64,000 bases of DNA from Tribonema minus (Eukaryota; Sar; Xanthophyceae; Tribonematales; Tribonemataceae). The notes beneath the pieces are model-generated. The model saw only the letters and a list, made by a program, of their open reading frames with translations, was not told where the DNA came from and ran no database searches. The stretch is taken from NCBI GenBank assembly GCA_017506865.1, contig JAFCMP010000076.1, forward strand, positions 62,001 through 126,000, given 5' to 3'. Shown piece by piece: positions 1 through 12,413 of this stretch; positions within the stretch are counted from its first letter, which is position 1, and each line of letters starts with the position of its first letter. The position numbers were made by a program, and so were the translations under genes.

Positions 1-127
1 ACCGCAGCGCACGAGCACTGCTGCAAAGAGGTCCAGGGTGGGGGGAGTGGGGGGCTGCGGGCTCTCTGCTTTACACGAGGCGGCTGCCGCAGGGCAGACA
101 GCGTGTGTCGCGGCGCTGCTGCATGTG

Positions 128-172
128 AGTCAAGGCTAGGGTTAGGGTTAGGGTTAGGGGTAGGGTTGGGGG
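128..172 (+). repeat. short TTAGGG-like telomeric repeat tract
   Basis: About four head-to-tail copies of GTTAGG followed by degenerate copies (GGGGTAGGG, GGGTTGGGG). A second, shorter tract with both strands represented lies at about 430-467. The unit is six bases rather than the TTTAGGG or TTTTAGGG usual for many green algae. Too short and degenerate to be a chromosome end; it is interstitial telomere-like DNA. Confidence 0.6.
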
Positions 173-1733
173 TGAGCCTGGGATTAGGGTTAGACTGATG
201 CAGGGGGCGGACAGTGCATATCCTGGCTCTGCTGCCTGTGAGCTCAGGCTATTGGTAGGGTGAGGAGTTAAGTTGACCGAGGATCAAAGCCAGCGTGATG
301 CAGCGTGGAGAGCGCATGTCTATGCTCTGCTGTGTGTACGCTGTGTTCGTGCGTAGAGCCTAGAGGTAGAATCAGCCATGATGTGTGCATTTGAGTATGA
401 GCAGGTCATTGCAATTGATTCGTAGGTATGATAGGGTTGGGGTTAGGGTAATCCTAACCCTATAGGCAGAAGCCTTCAACGGGTCATGGCAATCAGCTAG
501 GTACCAAGTGTTGCGCGCTTGCAGCTGCAGAATCATCCAGACCGACACTATCGTGTCAGTGAAGATCATGTGAATGCATTGTTATAGTGTGAACTACCAG
601 CTGGTGAATGCTATCATAGTTGAAGCTTCTGGACTGATCTGATGCTGATCTGATGAGGGCATACGTACATGTATTGCTGATAGTCATCTATGACTCCAGC
701 ATCCAGTACACCCCGCTCTATCTAAATGTCTCAAGTTGCATGTGCTTGTACATTGCCATGGGGTGCTTACCCCTGCGTACACTAGTTTGTGCCATTTCGT
801 CAACCATACCCATCTTTCCGACTTCATGCCAGGATTGTGTGCACGGCTTGTACATGGTCGTTGCCTGCTGCTCAGCACTGCTTTGAGGTTAGAACTGCGA
901 CTTCATCTGGAAGTTGCAAGGAGGGTCACCTTTCAGATGGTCTGCGTAGTGCGCCTGTCTTGACTCCTCCTCTTCTACTGTGGGTGCTTATGATTCTGTT
1001 GTTGGTTTTCCTGTTGTCTGTTGCAGTATGGTATGAACCCATGCGCCAAGGAGCCCGGCCCGGAAGGTAGGTGCTGTGGCTGGATGAGTAGCCCTACAAC
1101 TTTGGGTAGAGGCAATCAAGCAGCTGAAAACCCCACTTGGTTGCTGGCGCACTTGATGCTTGCTGCTTGTTTGCATTTGGCCAATGAGCCGATGACTGCT
1201 GCATAGTGTACATGGTTTCATTTTTTCAGTCCTCAATGTGCTACAAAATATTGGTGGGGTCTAGACTAGTCGTGGATGGCTTACAGTGGTATTAGGCAGA
1301 TACCCCAGTACTCAGCTGTAAGTACCACTTTAAAGTGCGCTGATGTATGATGCATCGCGGAAAGACTGATGCCCGTGCTGCGTCCAGATTACACTGAGCA
1401 CTTCATGCGACGGTCAGCGAGACAGTTGAGGCGGTTATTGCAGTTAGGGTTGCAGGTCAGAGCATCATGGTGTTAGTTGTTGAGCCCACGGGGCTTTATA
1501 TATTGTCAGTTCCTTCCGGGGCTGTGTCAATTGAAAAACTTAAAAGTATAGCAAAACTTGGTGTTTGCCTTTACATCTTGATGCTTTGTTTTACACTTTC
1601 TGAGCAGCAGTCATTGTTGTCACAACGCGCATTAGGTGACGCGCCTGTTGCACCTGCTGGGTCATCCAATAAGACCCCATTCTGCTCGCGTTATCCACTG
1701 GCGGCACTTTGAGCACGTGCTTCTGTGATGCAG
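173..1733. other. 5' region upstream of the ANK-BTB-BTB gene
   Basis: No coding region can be defended here. One possible small first exon lies at 1027-1066: it follows an AG acceptor, precedes GTAGGT, contains an ATG at 1041, and its phase would join the ankyrin exon at 1734. This is a guess based on splice signals and phase only. Confidence 0.35.
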
Positions 1734-4700
1734 TCATTTGGGCCAATGTGCTTTCATCCGGCAGCTCAGCCACCATTATGTTTACCCGCCCCCTCCCCCC
1801 CCAATTACACCAGGCAACACCCCCCTCGGCCGTGCCCTGCTGGCCCCCAACGGACCCCACCTGGACATCTGCGCAGCACTGCTCGACCACGCAGGCCCCC
1901 CGGTACTTGCCGTTGAAAATGCGGCGCTGGAAACGCCACTGGTGCTGGCAGCGCGCGTGCCCAGTGACAATCCCGCTGCCGTGAGGCTGCTGCTGCGCCA
2001 CTGTGGCGGCGACGCAGCGGACGCCAAGGCTGTGGTCAATGCACGCTCCGGTCACGCTGAGACGCTCACGGCGCTGTCGGCGGCGCTTGCTGCGGGCAAC
2101 GTGCGCGTGACGGCCGCACTTCTGCAGGTGAGCGCTGGCTGGTATCTAGGGCGTGGGGTGGGGGTAAAAACCTACCTCAAACCTGCATCTCAATATGCCC
2201 GGGTGACCTGGAATGCAAGTTGACTGAGTAGTTTCAGCAATGCAGCACGCAGTTGCATGTCCTTGCATGTTTGCAGTGAGTGCGGCGACTGCTGATTAGC
2301 ATAATCTGCTTTGTGGCCAGTCCTGCATAGGTCTGCGTGCACACTGCAAGCAGGTGTGGACAGTGCCGCTTGGTGTGCAGTGCACTTCAGCCGTAGCAAA
2401 CCTTGCTGTGTAATCTCGTATTTCTGGCTGCCTTGTGTGACATCGCTCTGAGGTGCTGCCGACTTTCAAGCTGATTGCAGTCAATTGGCAACCTGTGCCA
2501 TGGTGCTCTCAACCCTACCTACCGAATTACCCATCCAGATGATCCCTGCGCCATGGAACGTTGTCAATCTTGCTGCACTTCAAACTTTGACGCCGCTTTA
2601 AGTGCAGCAATGTGCTTGCCACGCTGCACATCGCAGCAGCAGTAACGATCATCATGTAGGTGGAGGCCCCCCCCCCCCCCCCCCACTTCTGGCATGTGCT
2701 GCCGCCTCCCTCACCCTTACTGCAGCTTCACCCTTTGTTGTTTGTTATGTTCACCACAGGTCACATGAATGCATGCCAGTTTTCCATCAGTGCTTGTTAC
2801 CTCTAAAACTTTTCAATCCAAAAAGAATTGATCAGATCAGATGGGCTCAACAGTCTGTCGCGGCCAACAAGTCAACCGCAAAATCTTTATTCCTCCAGTG
2901 GACTTGGTGTTCATGATTGTGCTTGATTGGATGCCTGCCCTATTGCGTCCATCGTGATATCGCGACCTTTGAGTTGAGACGGCGCCACCCTACAGCTCTG
3001 CGAAAAAGTGATTCTCTCTGCATCTGCTGAATCATCATCATCAGCTTATACCCCTTGCAAACCACCAGCGCAGCGCGCAGCAGACATGCCTACAACGCCC
3101 CATGTCACAGAGCCCAAATGTGGTAATCAATATGAACTCGACAACTACACAAACACGCAAATTCAAACTTCAACAAACACGCAAATTCAAACTTCAGCTC
3201 AGCTTCACGCTGAACATGAATTCTCGTGTTCAGACACCCGAACGTGTTACTACACCCACGCGCAAACTAAAACTCACCTTCACCTGCGACATGACCTCTC
3301 GTGCTGCAGCTTGGCGCCACGATGAGCCTGCGCGCGCTGCGGTCAGCGCAGCTCACGCCCCCCGCGGGCGCCGCCGCCGCCCCCCCGCCCCCCCTCCTCT
3401 CCTCCAACCTGCTGGATCTCTTGGATGAGCCTGACCGGGATAGCGGCGGCACCAGTGACGTTACGCTGGAGCTGCAGGGGGGGCAGCAGCTGCGGTGTCA
3501 CAGCGCGATTCTGGTCGCCTTTAGCGGGTACTTTGCGCGCACGCTGACTGCAGCGGAGGGGGCGGCAGCGGTAGATGAGCCGGTCGTGGTGCCATGTTAT
3601 GGGTGGGAGGCGGCGACGGTGGTGACGCTGGTGCGCTGCATGTACGCCGGGATGCTGGTGGAGCCGCTGAGGCAGGCGTCAACAGGTACGAGCTCAACTT
3701 CAACTACAACTTCAAGTTACAGCAATTGAATGTGGGTGATACTTTGAACGTATGTATTGTATGTACAGTTGGGTCTGGTGGGACCAGAGACAAGCACGCA
3801 AAGGTGAATCAGGCAGAGAAATGGTCATTTCGGAGCATCACATCTGCTGTGTGCACGTGATGAGGATTAGAGCCGCTGAAACCATGTTGTGCTGCGGTCC
3901 TACTGTCAGTGTCATCCGAGGCTTGTTGGGTCAGTTCATTCATCATTATCCATAATAGTTTAGACATGCGCTGTTGATGCGCACAATGAGGCTGCTATTA
4001 GTGTTCCAGTTTTTTAGCTGATATCCTGTGTGAAAGGTGACGTACAGTGACAAATGAGTTGAGGTTCAGGCTTTGCCAGGTTGCCAATGACAGATGCACA
4101 TGCAAACGATCATGGTCAGCACATTTGTGCTGCACAGGAGTAACTTGCTGACATTGACACCATCTGTATTGCCTGTCAAGCCTGAGGCACACAGTGGCAA
4201 CACTGCAGACGTCTTGGTCTAGTGTGAGCATGCACAGTGCATGCAGAGCATCTGCCCTTCTTTGGTATCCAATTGTGCTTACTGCAACATGCATTCGTGG
4301 AGCTGACTGCCTTCAAAAACCAGCTTGCTTTCATAATTGTGCTACAGGTGGTTCCATATAACAGGTCATGGCACCCCTGACCCTGACAGTCATCATGTTA
4401 TCCGTTGCATGCGCTGCAGACGAGCTTGTGGACTTGCTGCATGCGAGCCATGCACTGGGGTGCTCTCGCACCTTTGTCCAGGTGCAGCACGCACTGGGCA
4501 CGTGGGGACACGTAACCGACGCGACCGTGGTGGACCTGTTCCAGCTGGCAGCGGCAGTTACACTTTCCGAAACTTTCCGGGACCATGCAGAACACAGGCC
4601 CACAGCCATCATGCTGTCAGGTAGTACAACTGCCGCAGCGGTTGCGTGCGATGAAACAGCTGGACTTGGGCTAGCGCTAGGGTTACAAGCGGACAGCAAG

Positions 4701-7700
4701 GCAGCGATACTGGAGGCATACTGCGTGGCTCATGTGCAGCGGCAGGCACTTCTCGGCAGCGGCAACTCAGCAAAGCAGCAGGCGCTGCGACGGCGGCTAC
4801 AGGTGCGTGTGTATGTGTGGTTGCAGATGTGTTGCACATGTGCGTATTGTGCGACACATCGCACAGGCAGAACTCATCACACCAACCAGACCAAGATCTG
4901 ACAAGATAATTTGCAAATGTATGTCGACCTTCAGCATGGCACATCAGTGCTCAGCACAAACAAGGAGACACGTCCATGAGCGCTAGCCGCTACCGCAAAG
5001 TTGACGCCAACACCCATAGGAAAACTGCATGACTAATAAGGCCCTCTGTATTAGGCTGCTGACCTTCCCGGCATGCATGCAGCTGCCTGGGACACAACCT
5101 CAGCACTTGCCTGTGTTGTCATGCTCAATTTCAAACGTCTCGCTCAACTAATATTTTCATTGCACGCCAGGATGGCCTCGCCACTGACCTCTGGTCACAA
5201 GGCTATCATTTATACATACTTGGCTTGTAAGCGTCAGACGCACACAACGTGCTTGCAACTGAGACATTATTGCCGGACTGCGGGGATAGCCTCCTGACTA
5301 AGTTGCTGAGAAACTGCATGTCAAGTTTTCTCAAGCTCAATGTTGCTGATCAAACTTCTTGGTGTATGCATTGCCGTAAAAGTACCATCTTTCAGTATGG
5401 CAGCTGTCGCATTCAATGACGGGCAGGATGGCTTCAACCTCATCACAACATCTACTCTTCATCATGCCGCACTTGCAATCACAGCGCTAACTGCGCATAT
5501 CTATTGCCGTCTTTGATGCTATACAGCAGATACCTGTGCTGAACATGGCGGATGTCTCCCTCAAAGAGAGCGAGCTGTCATGCACTGCTTACCTCGGCAC
5601 TGGGCTGTGCCACCAGTGGCTAAGCGGTCAGACTGGCAACAAGGAACTGCAGCTGAAAGCCAAGCAGCAGAGAATCAGGTGCGTGCGCCACCTCACCCTT
5701 GAACTCACCCCAATTTGACCAGGGCACTTCTTGATGATCAGCCGCTTGCACAGTTGCGCACAGAGAGCACTGTTACGTCCTTCAAGCCTGGATCGTTGCT
5801 CCCGCGCTTTGTGGTTTGAGCTTTTGTACTTCGAAGTATGTGTTTTGCTACAGTGCACTGCCGACAACTTGACGCCAACACAGCCGAACAGCTTATATCT
5901 TGCACTTTGTTGAACCTGTGCCCATCCAATCAGTGTTGTTAATGACGCAAGTACGGGTAGCGACGTAAGTACGCGTAACGACGTAAGTATGCAGGATTCT
6001 GGGTAATGACGGCTAATGACGGCAAACCCTATTTGCTGCAATGTCATAACCTTAGCCCTAACCCTGACTAAAAAGAGGGTTAAAATGCTCCAGGGCGCAT
6101 TGGCGCATGACAGAGCATGCTAAATACCATCAGAAACTACTGCATGGCTGCATGGTCGATGCATGCAAATGTGACCACTAGCACTACCATGAGTATATGG
6201 GTACAAGTGTCATGAATTCATGTACGCACTGCCACGATGCCATTTGCAATAAAACATGCCGTGGCAGCAGCGGCACAGATCGCCAGCAGCAACACTTGTC
6301 CCAGTGAGCCTGATTGCCAGAGCAGCAACACTCGTTAAACACAGCATCCCTCAGTCTACAGTATCCTCTGTCTTGAGCATGATGCCTCTCGCCTCCGAGC
6401 ACCTCGCTCGACGTGACCCTCGGCAGAACTGTTTAGGCCCGATTTCCTCAAACCCTAGCCAGGTCACACCCTAAACCTCCTAACCCTACTTGTGCCAAGC
6501 CCTAACCCCCCTAACCCTACTTAGGCCAAACCCTAAGCCGTCATTACCGTAAGTATGTACGATCCGGGCTAATGACGCCATAACGCGTACGTATTTACCC
6601 CCAGGACACGTGAATAACAACACTGCATCCAATTGCCACGCTGCAACTTAAGCATTGCTGTGGTAATGGTGTGCACTGATTCATTGCCCTCTGTCTGTTG
6701 CGCTGATCTTCAACTATCTGCTGCAGCTATGACGACATGGTGGTGCTACTGATGGACCCCCCTCGTTGCCGTGCACTGGGCATAATGAAAGACCAGCGCA
6801 GGCACCTGCTCACTGCTGCCATCCAGGGCATGGGACCCACCTATATACCTACCCTTCCACAACCTGCTCGGACCCACCCCCAACCCTCCGCACATGGCTA
6901 CGACAGCGCGGCCGGTCAGCAAGGTCAACTTGAAATCCATCCCCGACCCTTCTCTGAGGGCCTCACTCTTGCTGCCAGCAACATGTCTGAGGAGCCTTGG
7001 ATGGAGCCACTGCCGCACACACCCAACGTTGTGGTACTGGGCGGGGGTCTGCTGCGGCTGCTGCGCAGTGCGCAGCACTGTGATGTGGAGATCAGTGTGG
7101 GCAGGACAGTATTTCGCGCGCATGCGTGCATCCTGGCTGCCCGCTCTGAGAAGGTGAGAAACAGAAGCAAAGTAACGTATGTTCATTGCTGGTAGGAATC
7201 GTCTGCCTTGCATGGGGCAAGCTGTCTATGGTCGTTTTATTACGGCACATTGAGTACTAGTTACTACGCTCATATACCCTCGTCACTCTGTAGGACTTCC
7301 TTGCGGCATTTACGGCTACGGCCAACTTCAACATCAACACACGGCCTTCAAGGGTTTAACTTTGGGTTTGTTGGGTGTGTTCGCTAGCGCGCCGCCCGCC
7401 TACAGTAGCTTGTCTGCCGATGGTAACGAACTCAGTATCCGGCATGAGTACAACGTGACTGTTGCTGTTGACGTGGAGAAGTGCTGGGCACGCAAGTTCT
7501 GTGCAAGCATTCTCCAAGCTGGGCTGCGCACCTTGCTAAGGTGGCTTGTAGAAATACTTGCAGAAAGCAATCGTGTATACTCTTAAGATCTGCCACAATC
7601 ATGATGCACTCCCTTCCTACAGAGGTGCCCTCAGCCATGCACAGTCACCTGTCACAAATGCTAAGCGCGTTTTTTGCGTGGAAATGAATGCATTGTGTTG

Positions 7701-9130
7701 CAGTGTCGCGTTTCCTGCATCTTATGGTTACGCTTTTAACCTCAGAGCATTGATTGGCACCAAAAGTTGGTGTTGAAGTACGTCAAAACTCAACTTCAAG
7801 TTTGCCGTTATTTGCCACCGTACTCTGGGAACTTACAGTAATTTACTTAGAAGTACCTGCTTACTCTGACGTAAAATTGGCGTCATTACGTCATCAACAA
7901 CCCTGGCAGGCGGCCTGCAGTTGTTTGCAACATTAATTGGACACCGTGCAGCGTCTCATTGATGACATCGCCACTGTGCAAAGGATCTGCTCTTGAACAC
8001 AGCCCCCCCCACCCTTTTGTTTTTCTTTTTCTGGTTCTTGCGCGCAGTTTCGGGCCATGCTGCGCTTTCAGGCAATGAGCGGGCACTTGCAAGCTGTTGA
8101 TGCTGCCCAGGCCCCTTTGCGCCTCGACCTGTCGCACGACACCTTGCAACCAGACATATTCCGGCACCTGCTGAACTTCATGTACGGAGGCTTTGTCAAC
8201 CCAAGCCTATCCACAGAAGTAGTCATGGAGCTGGTCAGCCTGGCAGATGAATATTTGGTGAGCCATACAACAACCACTCTTTGAGTACAGTCACATTGTT
8301 TTGCCACATGGGTATGCATGTGTGAAGTTGATGGTGAGCATTGTCAGCAGCAAACCAACTTGAAGTTCATCACTTGAGGGCAGTCTACTGGTAGTAATTG
8401 TGACTGAGGCTGATTAGCGCAGCGTGGCTTCGCTCTCTGTGAGTACAGATGTAACATGTAGAGGACTGCATGTAACGCTTGCCATGGGCAAATCAATAAT
8501 CAGCAGTGCTACTGTGGGATGTCAGAGAGCTAATAGTCATTGCTGCAGCTACATAGCGCGAACACTCCAAGTTCTATGACAATCGGCATGGCTTTGAGAA
8601 CATGCCTGTCACTCTTGTTTGAAAATTTCGAAGCCGCTGCTTTGCCAGAGGCGGGCACCAATACCAGCATCTTCGTGTATAGGACAGAGGTGCAGTACAT
8701 GGTTTCGGTGTGGTGACCCTGGGTTTACTACTCGGCTAAAAAGCTTGTGCGCACTTGGCAGTGTTACTGTACCTTTCTGGTGCCAGGACACCACACGCTA
8801 GTCACTTTTTCTGTGTATTGCTAAGTCTCCTCAATCCTGTTCCTCCCTCCCGTGTTCCCTCCATTGCTTGCACAGGTGCCAGAACTTATTGCTCAAGCAG
8901 AGGGCCTGCTGATTGAGCGCATTGAGCATGCAGATCTAGGATGCGCATCAGCGCTGGACCTACTTCAACTAGGGCAGATTTTGGGCCAGAAGCTACTCAG
9001 CATCAAGGCCGCGCAGCATGTGCTCAATCACTTCACCGAGACGCTTGCCTCACGGCACTTTAAGGAGTCTGGCCTGACAGTTACAGATCTGGTCATGGCA
9101 GCGCTCACAGCAGGTCAGACACAGGGCTAG
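1734..9130 (+). CDS. ankyrin-BTB-BTB domain protein (ABTB1/BPOZ-like layout), multi-exon
   Basis: Exons read from the sequence: 1734-2127, 3310-3685, 4420-4802, 5530-5678, 6727-7153, 8048-8257, 8876-9130; all introns are GT-AG and phases agree at every junction (about 730 residues, stop TAG at 9128-9130). The first exon holds about three ankyrin repeats, completed across the junction into LGATMSLRALRSA. Exon 2 carries BTB domain 1 (SDVTLELQGG, then RCHSAILVAFSGYFARTL); exons 3-4 are helical, BACK-like. Exon 5 ends and exon 6 continues BTB domain 2 (CDVEISVG, FRAHACILAARSEKFRAML); the last exon is a helical BACK-like region (VPELIAQAEGLL). Ankyrin plus two BTB domains is the layout of animal ABTB1; such proteins usually act as Cullin-3 adaptors, which is inferred here. 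The true start codon is not found, and exon 4 (5530-5678) is the least certain. Confidence 0.8.
2667..2684 (+). repeat. poly-C tract in intron
   Basis: An uninterrupted run of about 18 C in the intron between the ankyrin and first BTB exons. Similar runs of 10 or more C or G occur at 29141-29156, 32487-32500, 37178-37190, 46021-46032 and 61201-61210, all outside exons. Confidence 0.8.
5935..6605. repeat. dispersed repeat with TAATGACG/ACGTAAGTA motifs (in intron)
   Basis: The left part (5935-6080) has repeated GACGTAAGTA and TAATGACGGC motifs followed by CCCTAACCC; the right part (6440-6605) has CCCTAA blocks then GTCATTACCGTAAGTATG. The left part recurs at 53500-53670 in the same orientation with moderate divergence. 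It behaves like the end of an uncharacterised mobile element. No coding potential seen between the ends. Confidence 0.55.
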
Positions 9131-10021
9131 CCCAAGGGCTACTGGTATGCCATACCAGTCCTGAGACTGTGGGCTGCACCGTGCTTGTGGCAGCGCGTGA
9201 TAGCCTTGCCAAAGTGCTTGGAGCGCTTGAGGACGTGACATGCCCACAGGCAGCAGCGATAGGGGTGCTGCGATGAACTTGGAAGGTGGTGCTGCGCAAT
9301 GTGGTCCATCAACTTTAAGTCGCAAGTGACACAGGTGTCATTCACGTCACAAGGCCTTCTGGCACTGAGTCTAGCTCCCTCGTGGATTAACATTGCTGAG
9401 CATTGTTGCGCGTGTTGGTGCCCAGCTCATGTGCTTCAAAGTATAGGCACACAGGTTGAGCAGCTGCAGCTATATGGTGTGCGCATCTATCTGTGATGGC
9501 CATTCAGCACCATCTGTGCGCACCCTGCTCAGCCTGAGAAGTGCACTTTGCAGCTGTCAACACATGATGAACGACAGATGTGCTGCATATCTTCCTCTCG
9601 CTCTCTCTTGTGGCTTTTTTTGTTGCTGAATGCAGTATGGTCAGCAGTGCATGTGTGGAACACGCGGGGCACAGAATCTACTGTAAGATTTCAGATGCTT
9701 CAACATTTCGAAGAGCGCCAAGTGTCAACTCTTCATTCATTAGCTTCAACATCAGGTAGATTTTCTTTGGCGATTTGTTACTTAAGTCAAGTGCTTGTTG
9801 TGGCGTCTTTGACTGCTGGTTCAGCACGTGGACCTTGATGAAATGCCAACAATGAAGCTGCAGCTACCACATGATACCATGATGATAGCATGCCGACTTT
9901 CAACATGGACATTCTGGCTAGTCCACTTGTGGTGTCACTGATGGCCTAACACTAAGCGCAGTGATGGCTGCACTCTACTCAATGTCAGAAGTTGAAGTGC
10001 CACTACATCACCATGGTACTA
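9131..10021. other. intergenic, no feature recognised
   Basis: Space between the ANK-BTB-BTB stop and the stacked LINE A insertions. Open frames here are short and lack family resemblance or splice support. Confidence 0.5.
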
Positions 10022-10106
10022 GTAGGGGTGTACTTTTTATTAATTCTCACTCAGGGCGCGAAAAAGCCCAGATGATTGGCACCTAGCTGTAAGGAATCTA
10101 CATGTC
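10022..10106 (-). mobile_element. LINE A, very short 5'-truncated copy (a)
   Basis: Only the last ~71 bp of the element's 3' end plus the 14-bp target copy. It matches the 3' end of the larger copy at 10195, including the stem GGGCGCGAAAAAGCCC. It is bounded by identical GTAGGGGTGTACTT sequences at 10022 and 10107. Confidence 0.75.
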
Positions 10107-10194
10107 GTAGGGGTGTACTTTTATTAATTTCGCTTCGCAAGGGGCGCGAAAAGCCCTCTCTTTGGATGTGCACTCAATGCAACATTCCTTCTCC
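10107..10194 (-). mobile_element. LINE A-related, very short 5'-truncated copy (b)
   Basis: A diverged relative of the neighbouring 3' ends: it keeps ATTAATTTCGC and a GGGGCGCGAAAAGCCC stem but has its own inner sequence. It lies between GTAGGGGTGTACTT at 10107 and GTAGGGTGTACTT at 10195, so the flanking target copies differ by one G. Confidence 0.65.
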
Positions 10195-12413
10195 GTAGGG
10201 TGTACTTTTTATTAATTCTCGCTCAGGGCGCGAAAAAGCCCAGATGATTGGCATCTAGCTGTAAAGGAATCTACATGTCGTATGACAGTCTGAAAGTGTC
10301 GCAACGACAACCACTCAAACGCCGCCGCCGCCAAATGGCATCTCGGGGTCCTCCCCTACGTCCTCCTCCATGTGCCCCCCCCCCCTGGATTCTGCCATGT
10401 GTGTCATGACACGGCCAGAGTACGCCATGTGGAGCGCTGCCGACAGTGCCGAGCGTAAGCGCGCCAGGGCGATGCCCTTGAGAGCTTTAGGGCGCGCTCC
10501 TCCGGGCACTGACATCCTGCTGGCATACTCCGTCGCCACAGCCTCCAGCAGCTTCCGCCCCTGCTCCTCAATGCTGCCAAATGACCCTATTGCCAAAGTG
10601 GCAAGTTTGTAGCAATTCTGATCATAATGACCAGAATAGTGGGTAGTCTTGGCGGCCTCTTGGTCGCGGCAGCATCGCTCGGGGTCTGCTGCAGTCTTCG
10701 CCGCCCGCGACGCCACCTGTGCCTCGAAGCAGGTAACGTCCACCATGAGCGGTAGGTGGCGTGTCGGGTCGTCGTAGCCGGTCACCGGGAAGGCGTCGGC
10801 AGGCAGCACGATGTCCATCCTGCGACTCCCCGGCGGCCCGGCGGACCCCAGAAACGGCGTGTAGTCCTCGTCCACCAGTCCCGTTTTGAGGTATTGCCGC
10901 AGGATGCGCTGCGTGGCCCTCTTGACGCTATTGTGGACAATGGTGTCGTGCGCCTTGACGCGTGGCTTGACACAGCCGTGCATGCAGGGTGCCGCCCGGC
11001 GACTTCCCGCACAGTTGCAGCCTGCCGTCTGCTCCTCTACTCCGATGGCGCGTTTGACGGCCAGCTGCCAGGATAGGCCATCGAACGAAGCCGTTGTGGA
11101 GTACATGGGCTCGTTGAGGAATGCCATGCCGATCGAGTGCATGTGGCGCTGCGACCGGAATCGAGCAAGTGCTTGCGTGCGTTGCGTGCCCTGCGGCAGC
11201 TGTTGCAGGTCCGCCTCCACCTTATCTGCAAGCTCGGTAGCGACGGCATCTGCAAGCGCACTCTGATTGGGGCGCTTCAGGCTACACTGCAACTGCAGAG
11301 CACTGGCGTCAAGTACGCAAGCAGTATCCGCACCAGTGCCACCACCTGCTGTCGGCCGCAGCGGCGGCTGCTGCGTAGGTGGTTGCTGCTGCAGTGGCGT
11401 TAGCGCTGGTGGCAGTATATGTTCCAGCTTGTCACCTGTTGCTGCACGTAGAGATGTGGCAGCTGTGGCGATCGTCCGCATGAGGGGCAGGCGCGCCACC
11501 TCTGCTGCTGCTGCGCCTTGTAGCATTGCTGGTGTGGAACGCGCAGCGCCTGCATTGACGGCTGCCGCTGCTGCGTGCGCTGGTGCTGCAGCTGCGCCGC
11601 CTGCCGTTGCTGCTGCTGCCAGTGGTGTTGCTGCTGCCGCAGGTGTTGGTGCAGCACCTGCCGCATTGGCCGCTGCCACCGCCATTGCCGCTGTCGCAGC
11701 CGGCACGGTTGCGGCGCCGCCTGCCGACGCTGCTCCTGTTGCAGGTGCTGCAGCAGCCCTTAGGCTAGTAGGGCCTGTAGCAGCTGTGTTGCCTATGCCC
11801 GCAGCCGCTGCTGTTGATGCTGCAGTTAGTGATGCCGCCGAGGCCACTTGAGGTGCAACATGTGCTGCCGCTGCTGCAGCAGCCTCTGATGCTGGAGCAG
11901 CTGCTGCTGCCGCCGCTGCTGCTGCCGCCGGAGTAGTTGCGCCGTGCGCCGCCGCTGCTGCTGCTGCCGCTGGTGCCGCCTGTGCTGCCGCCGCGGCCCC
12001 TGATCCAGCGGCAGCTGCGTCGTGTGTTGCCGGAATGGCTGCGCCATAAGAGCGGCCAGCCGTTGATGCAGTTGCCGCTGCCGGAGCGGTCGCGCCTCCA
12101 CTGGCAACCGCCGCTGCCGCTGTAACAGTTGCCGCTGCTGATGCTGCTGGTGCTGGTGCTGCTGCCGCTGCTGCCGGTGCCGCTTGTGTTGCCGCATCCT
12201 CAGCAGCGTTGTCTGCAGCCGCTTGTGGAGCCGCCTGCTGCAGCACCCCCGCCCATCCAGAGAGTGCTGGTTGCAGCGCTTGCAACGTGCCCGCCACATA
12301 CGCAGCATCAGCGATGTCGCAGGCGCTGGTAATGCCAAGGCCGCCATGCCGTATTGGGAGTCGCGCTTGCTGTAAGGCTGGGCCGTGCGCTGCCAGATGG
12401 AAGTGGGCCCCAC
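10195..12413 (-). mobile_element. LINE A, 5'-truncated copy (c)
   Basis: Non-LTR retrotransposon copy holding the region behind the reverse transcriptase plus the RLE domain and 3' UTR. The 13-bp sequence GTAGGGTGTACTT is present at 10195-10207 and again at 12414-12426, a target-site duplication. The 5' end is cut off inside the coding region at 12413. The 3' UTR contains the stem GGGCGCGAAAAAGCCC. Confidence 0.85.

Noticed and set aside
1-172. Chromosome end
   Set aside because: Only about four clean repeat units, then unique sequence on both sides.
653-1236. Several overlapping short open frames
   Set aside because: No family resemblance and inconsistent frames; at most the small exon at 1027-1066 is possible.
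11267-12413. Long plus-strand Ala-, Leu- or Cys-rich frames and Gln-rich minus-strand frames over LINE A
   Set aside because: They are other-frame readings of the GCT/GCA triplet-rich linker of the LINE A polyprotein.
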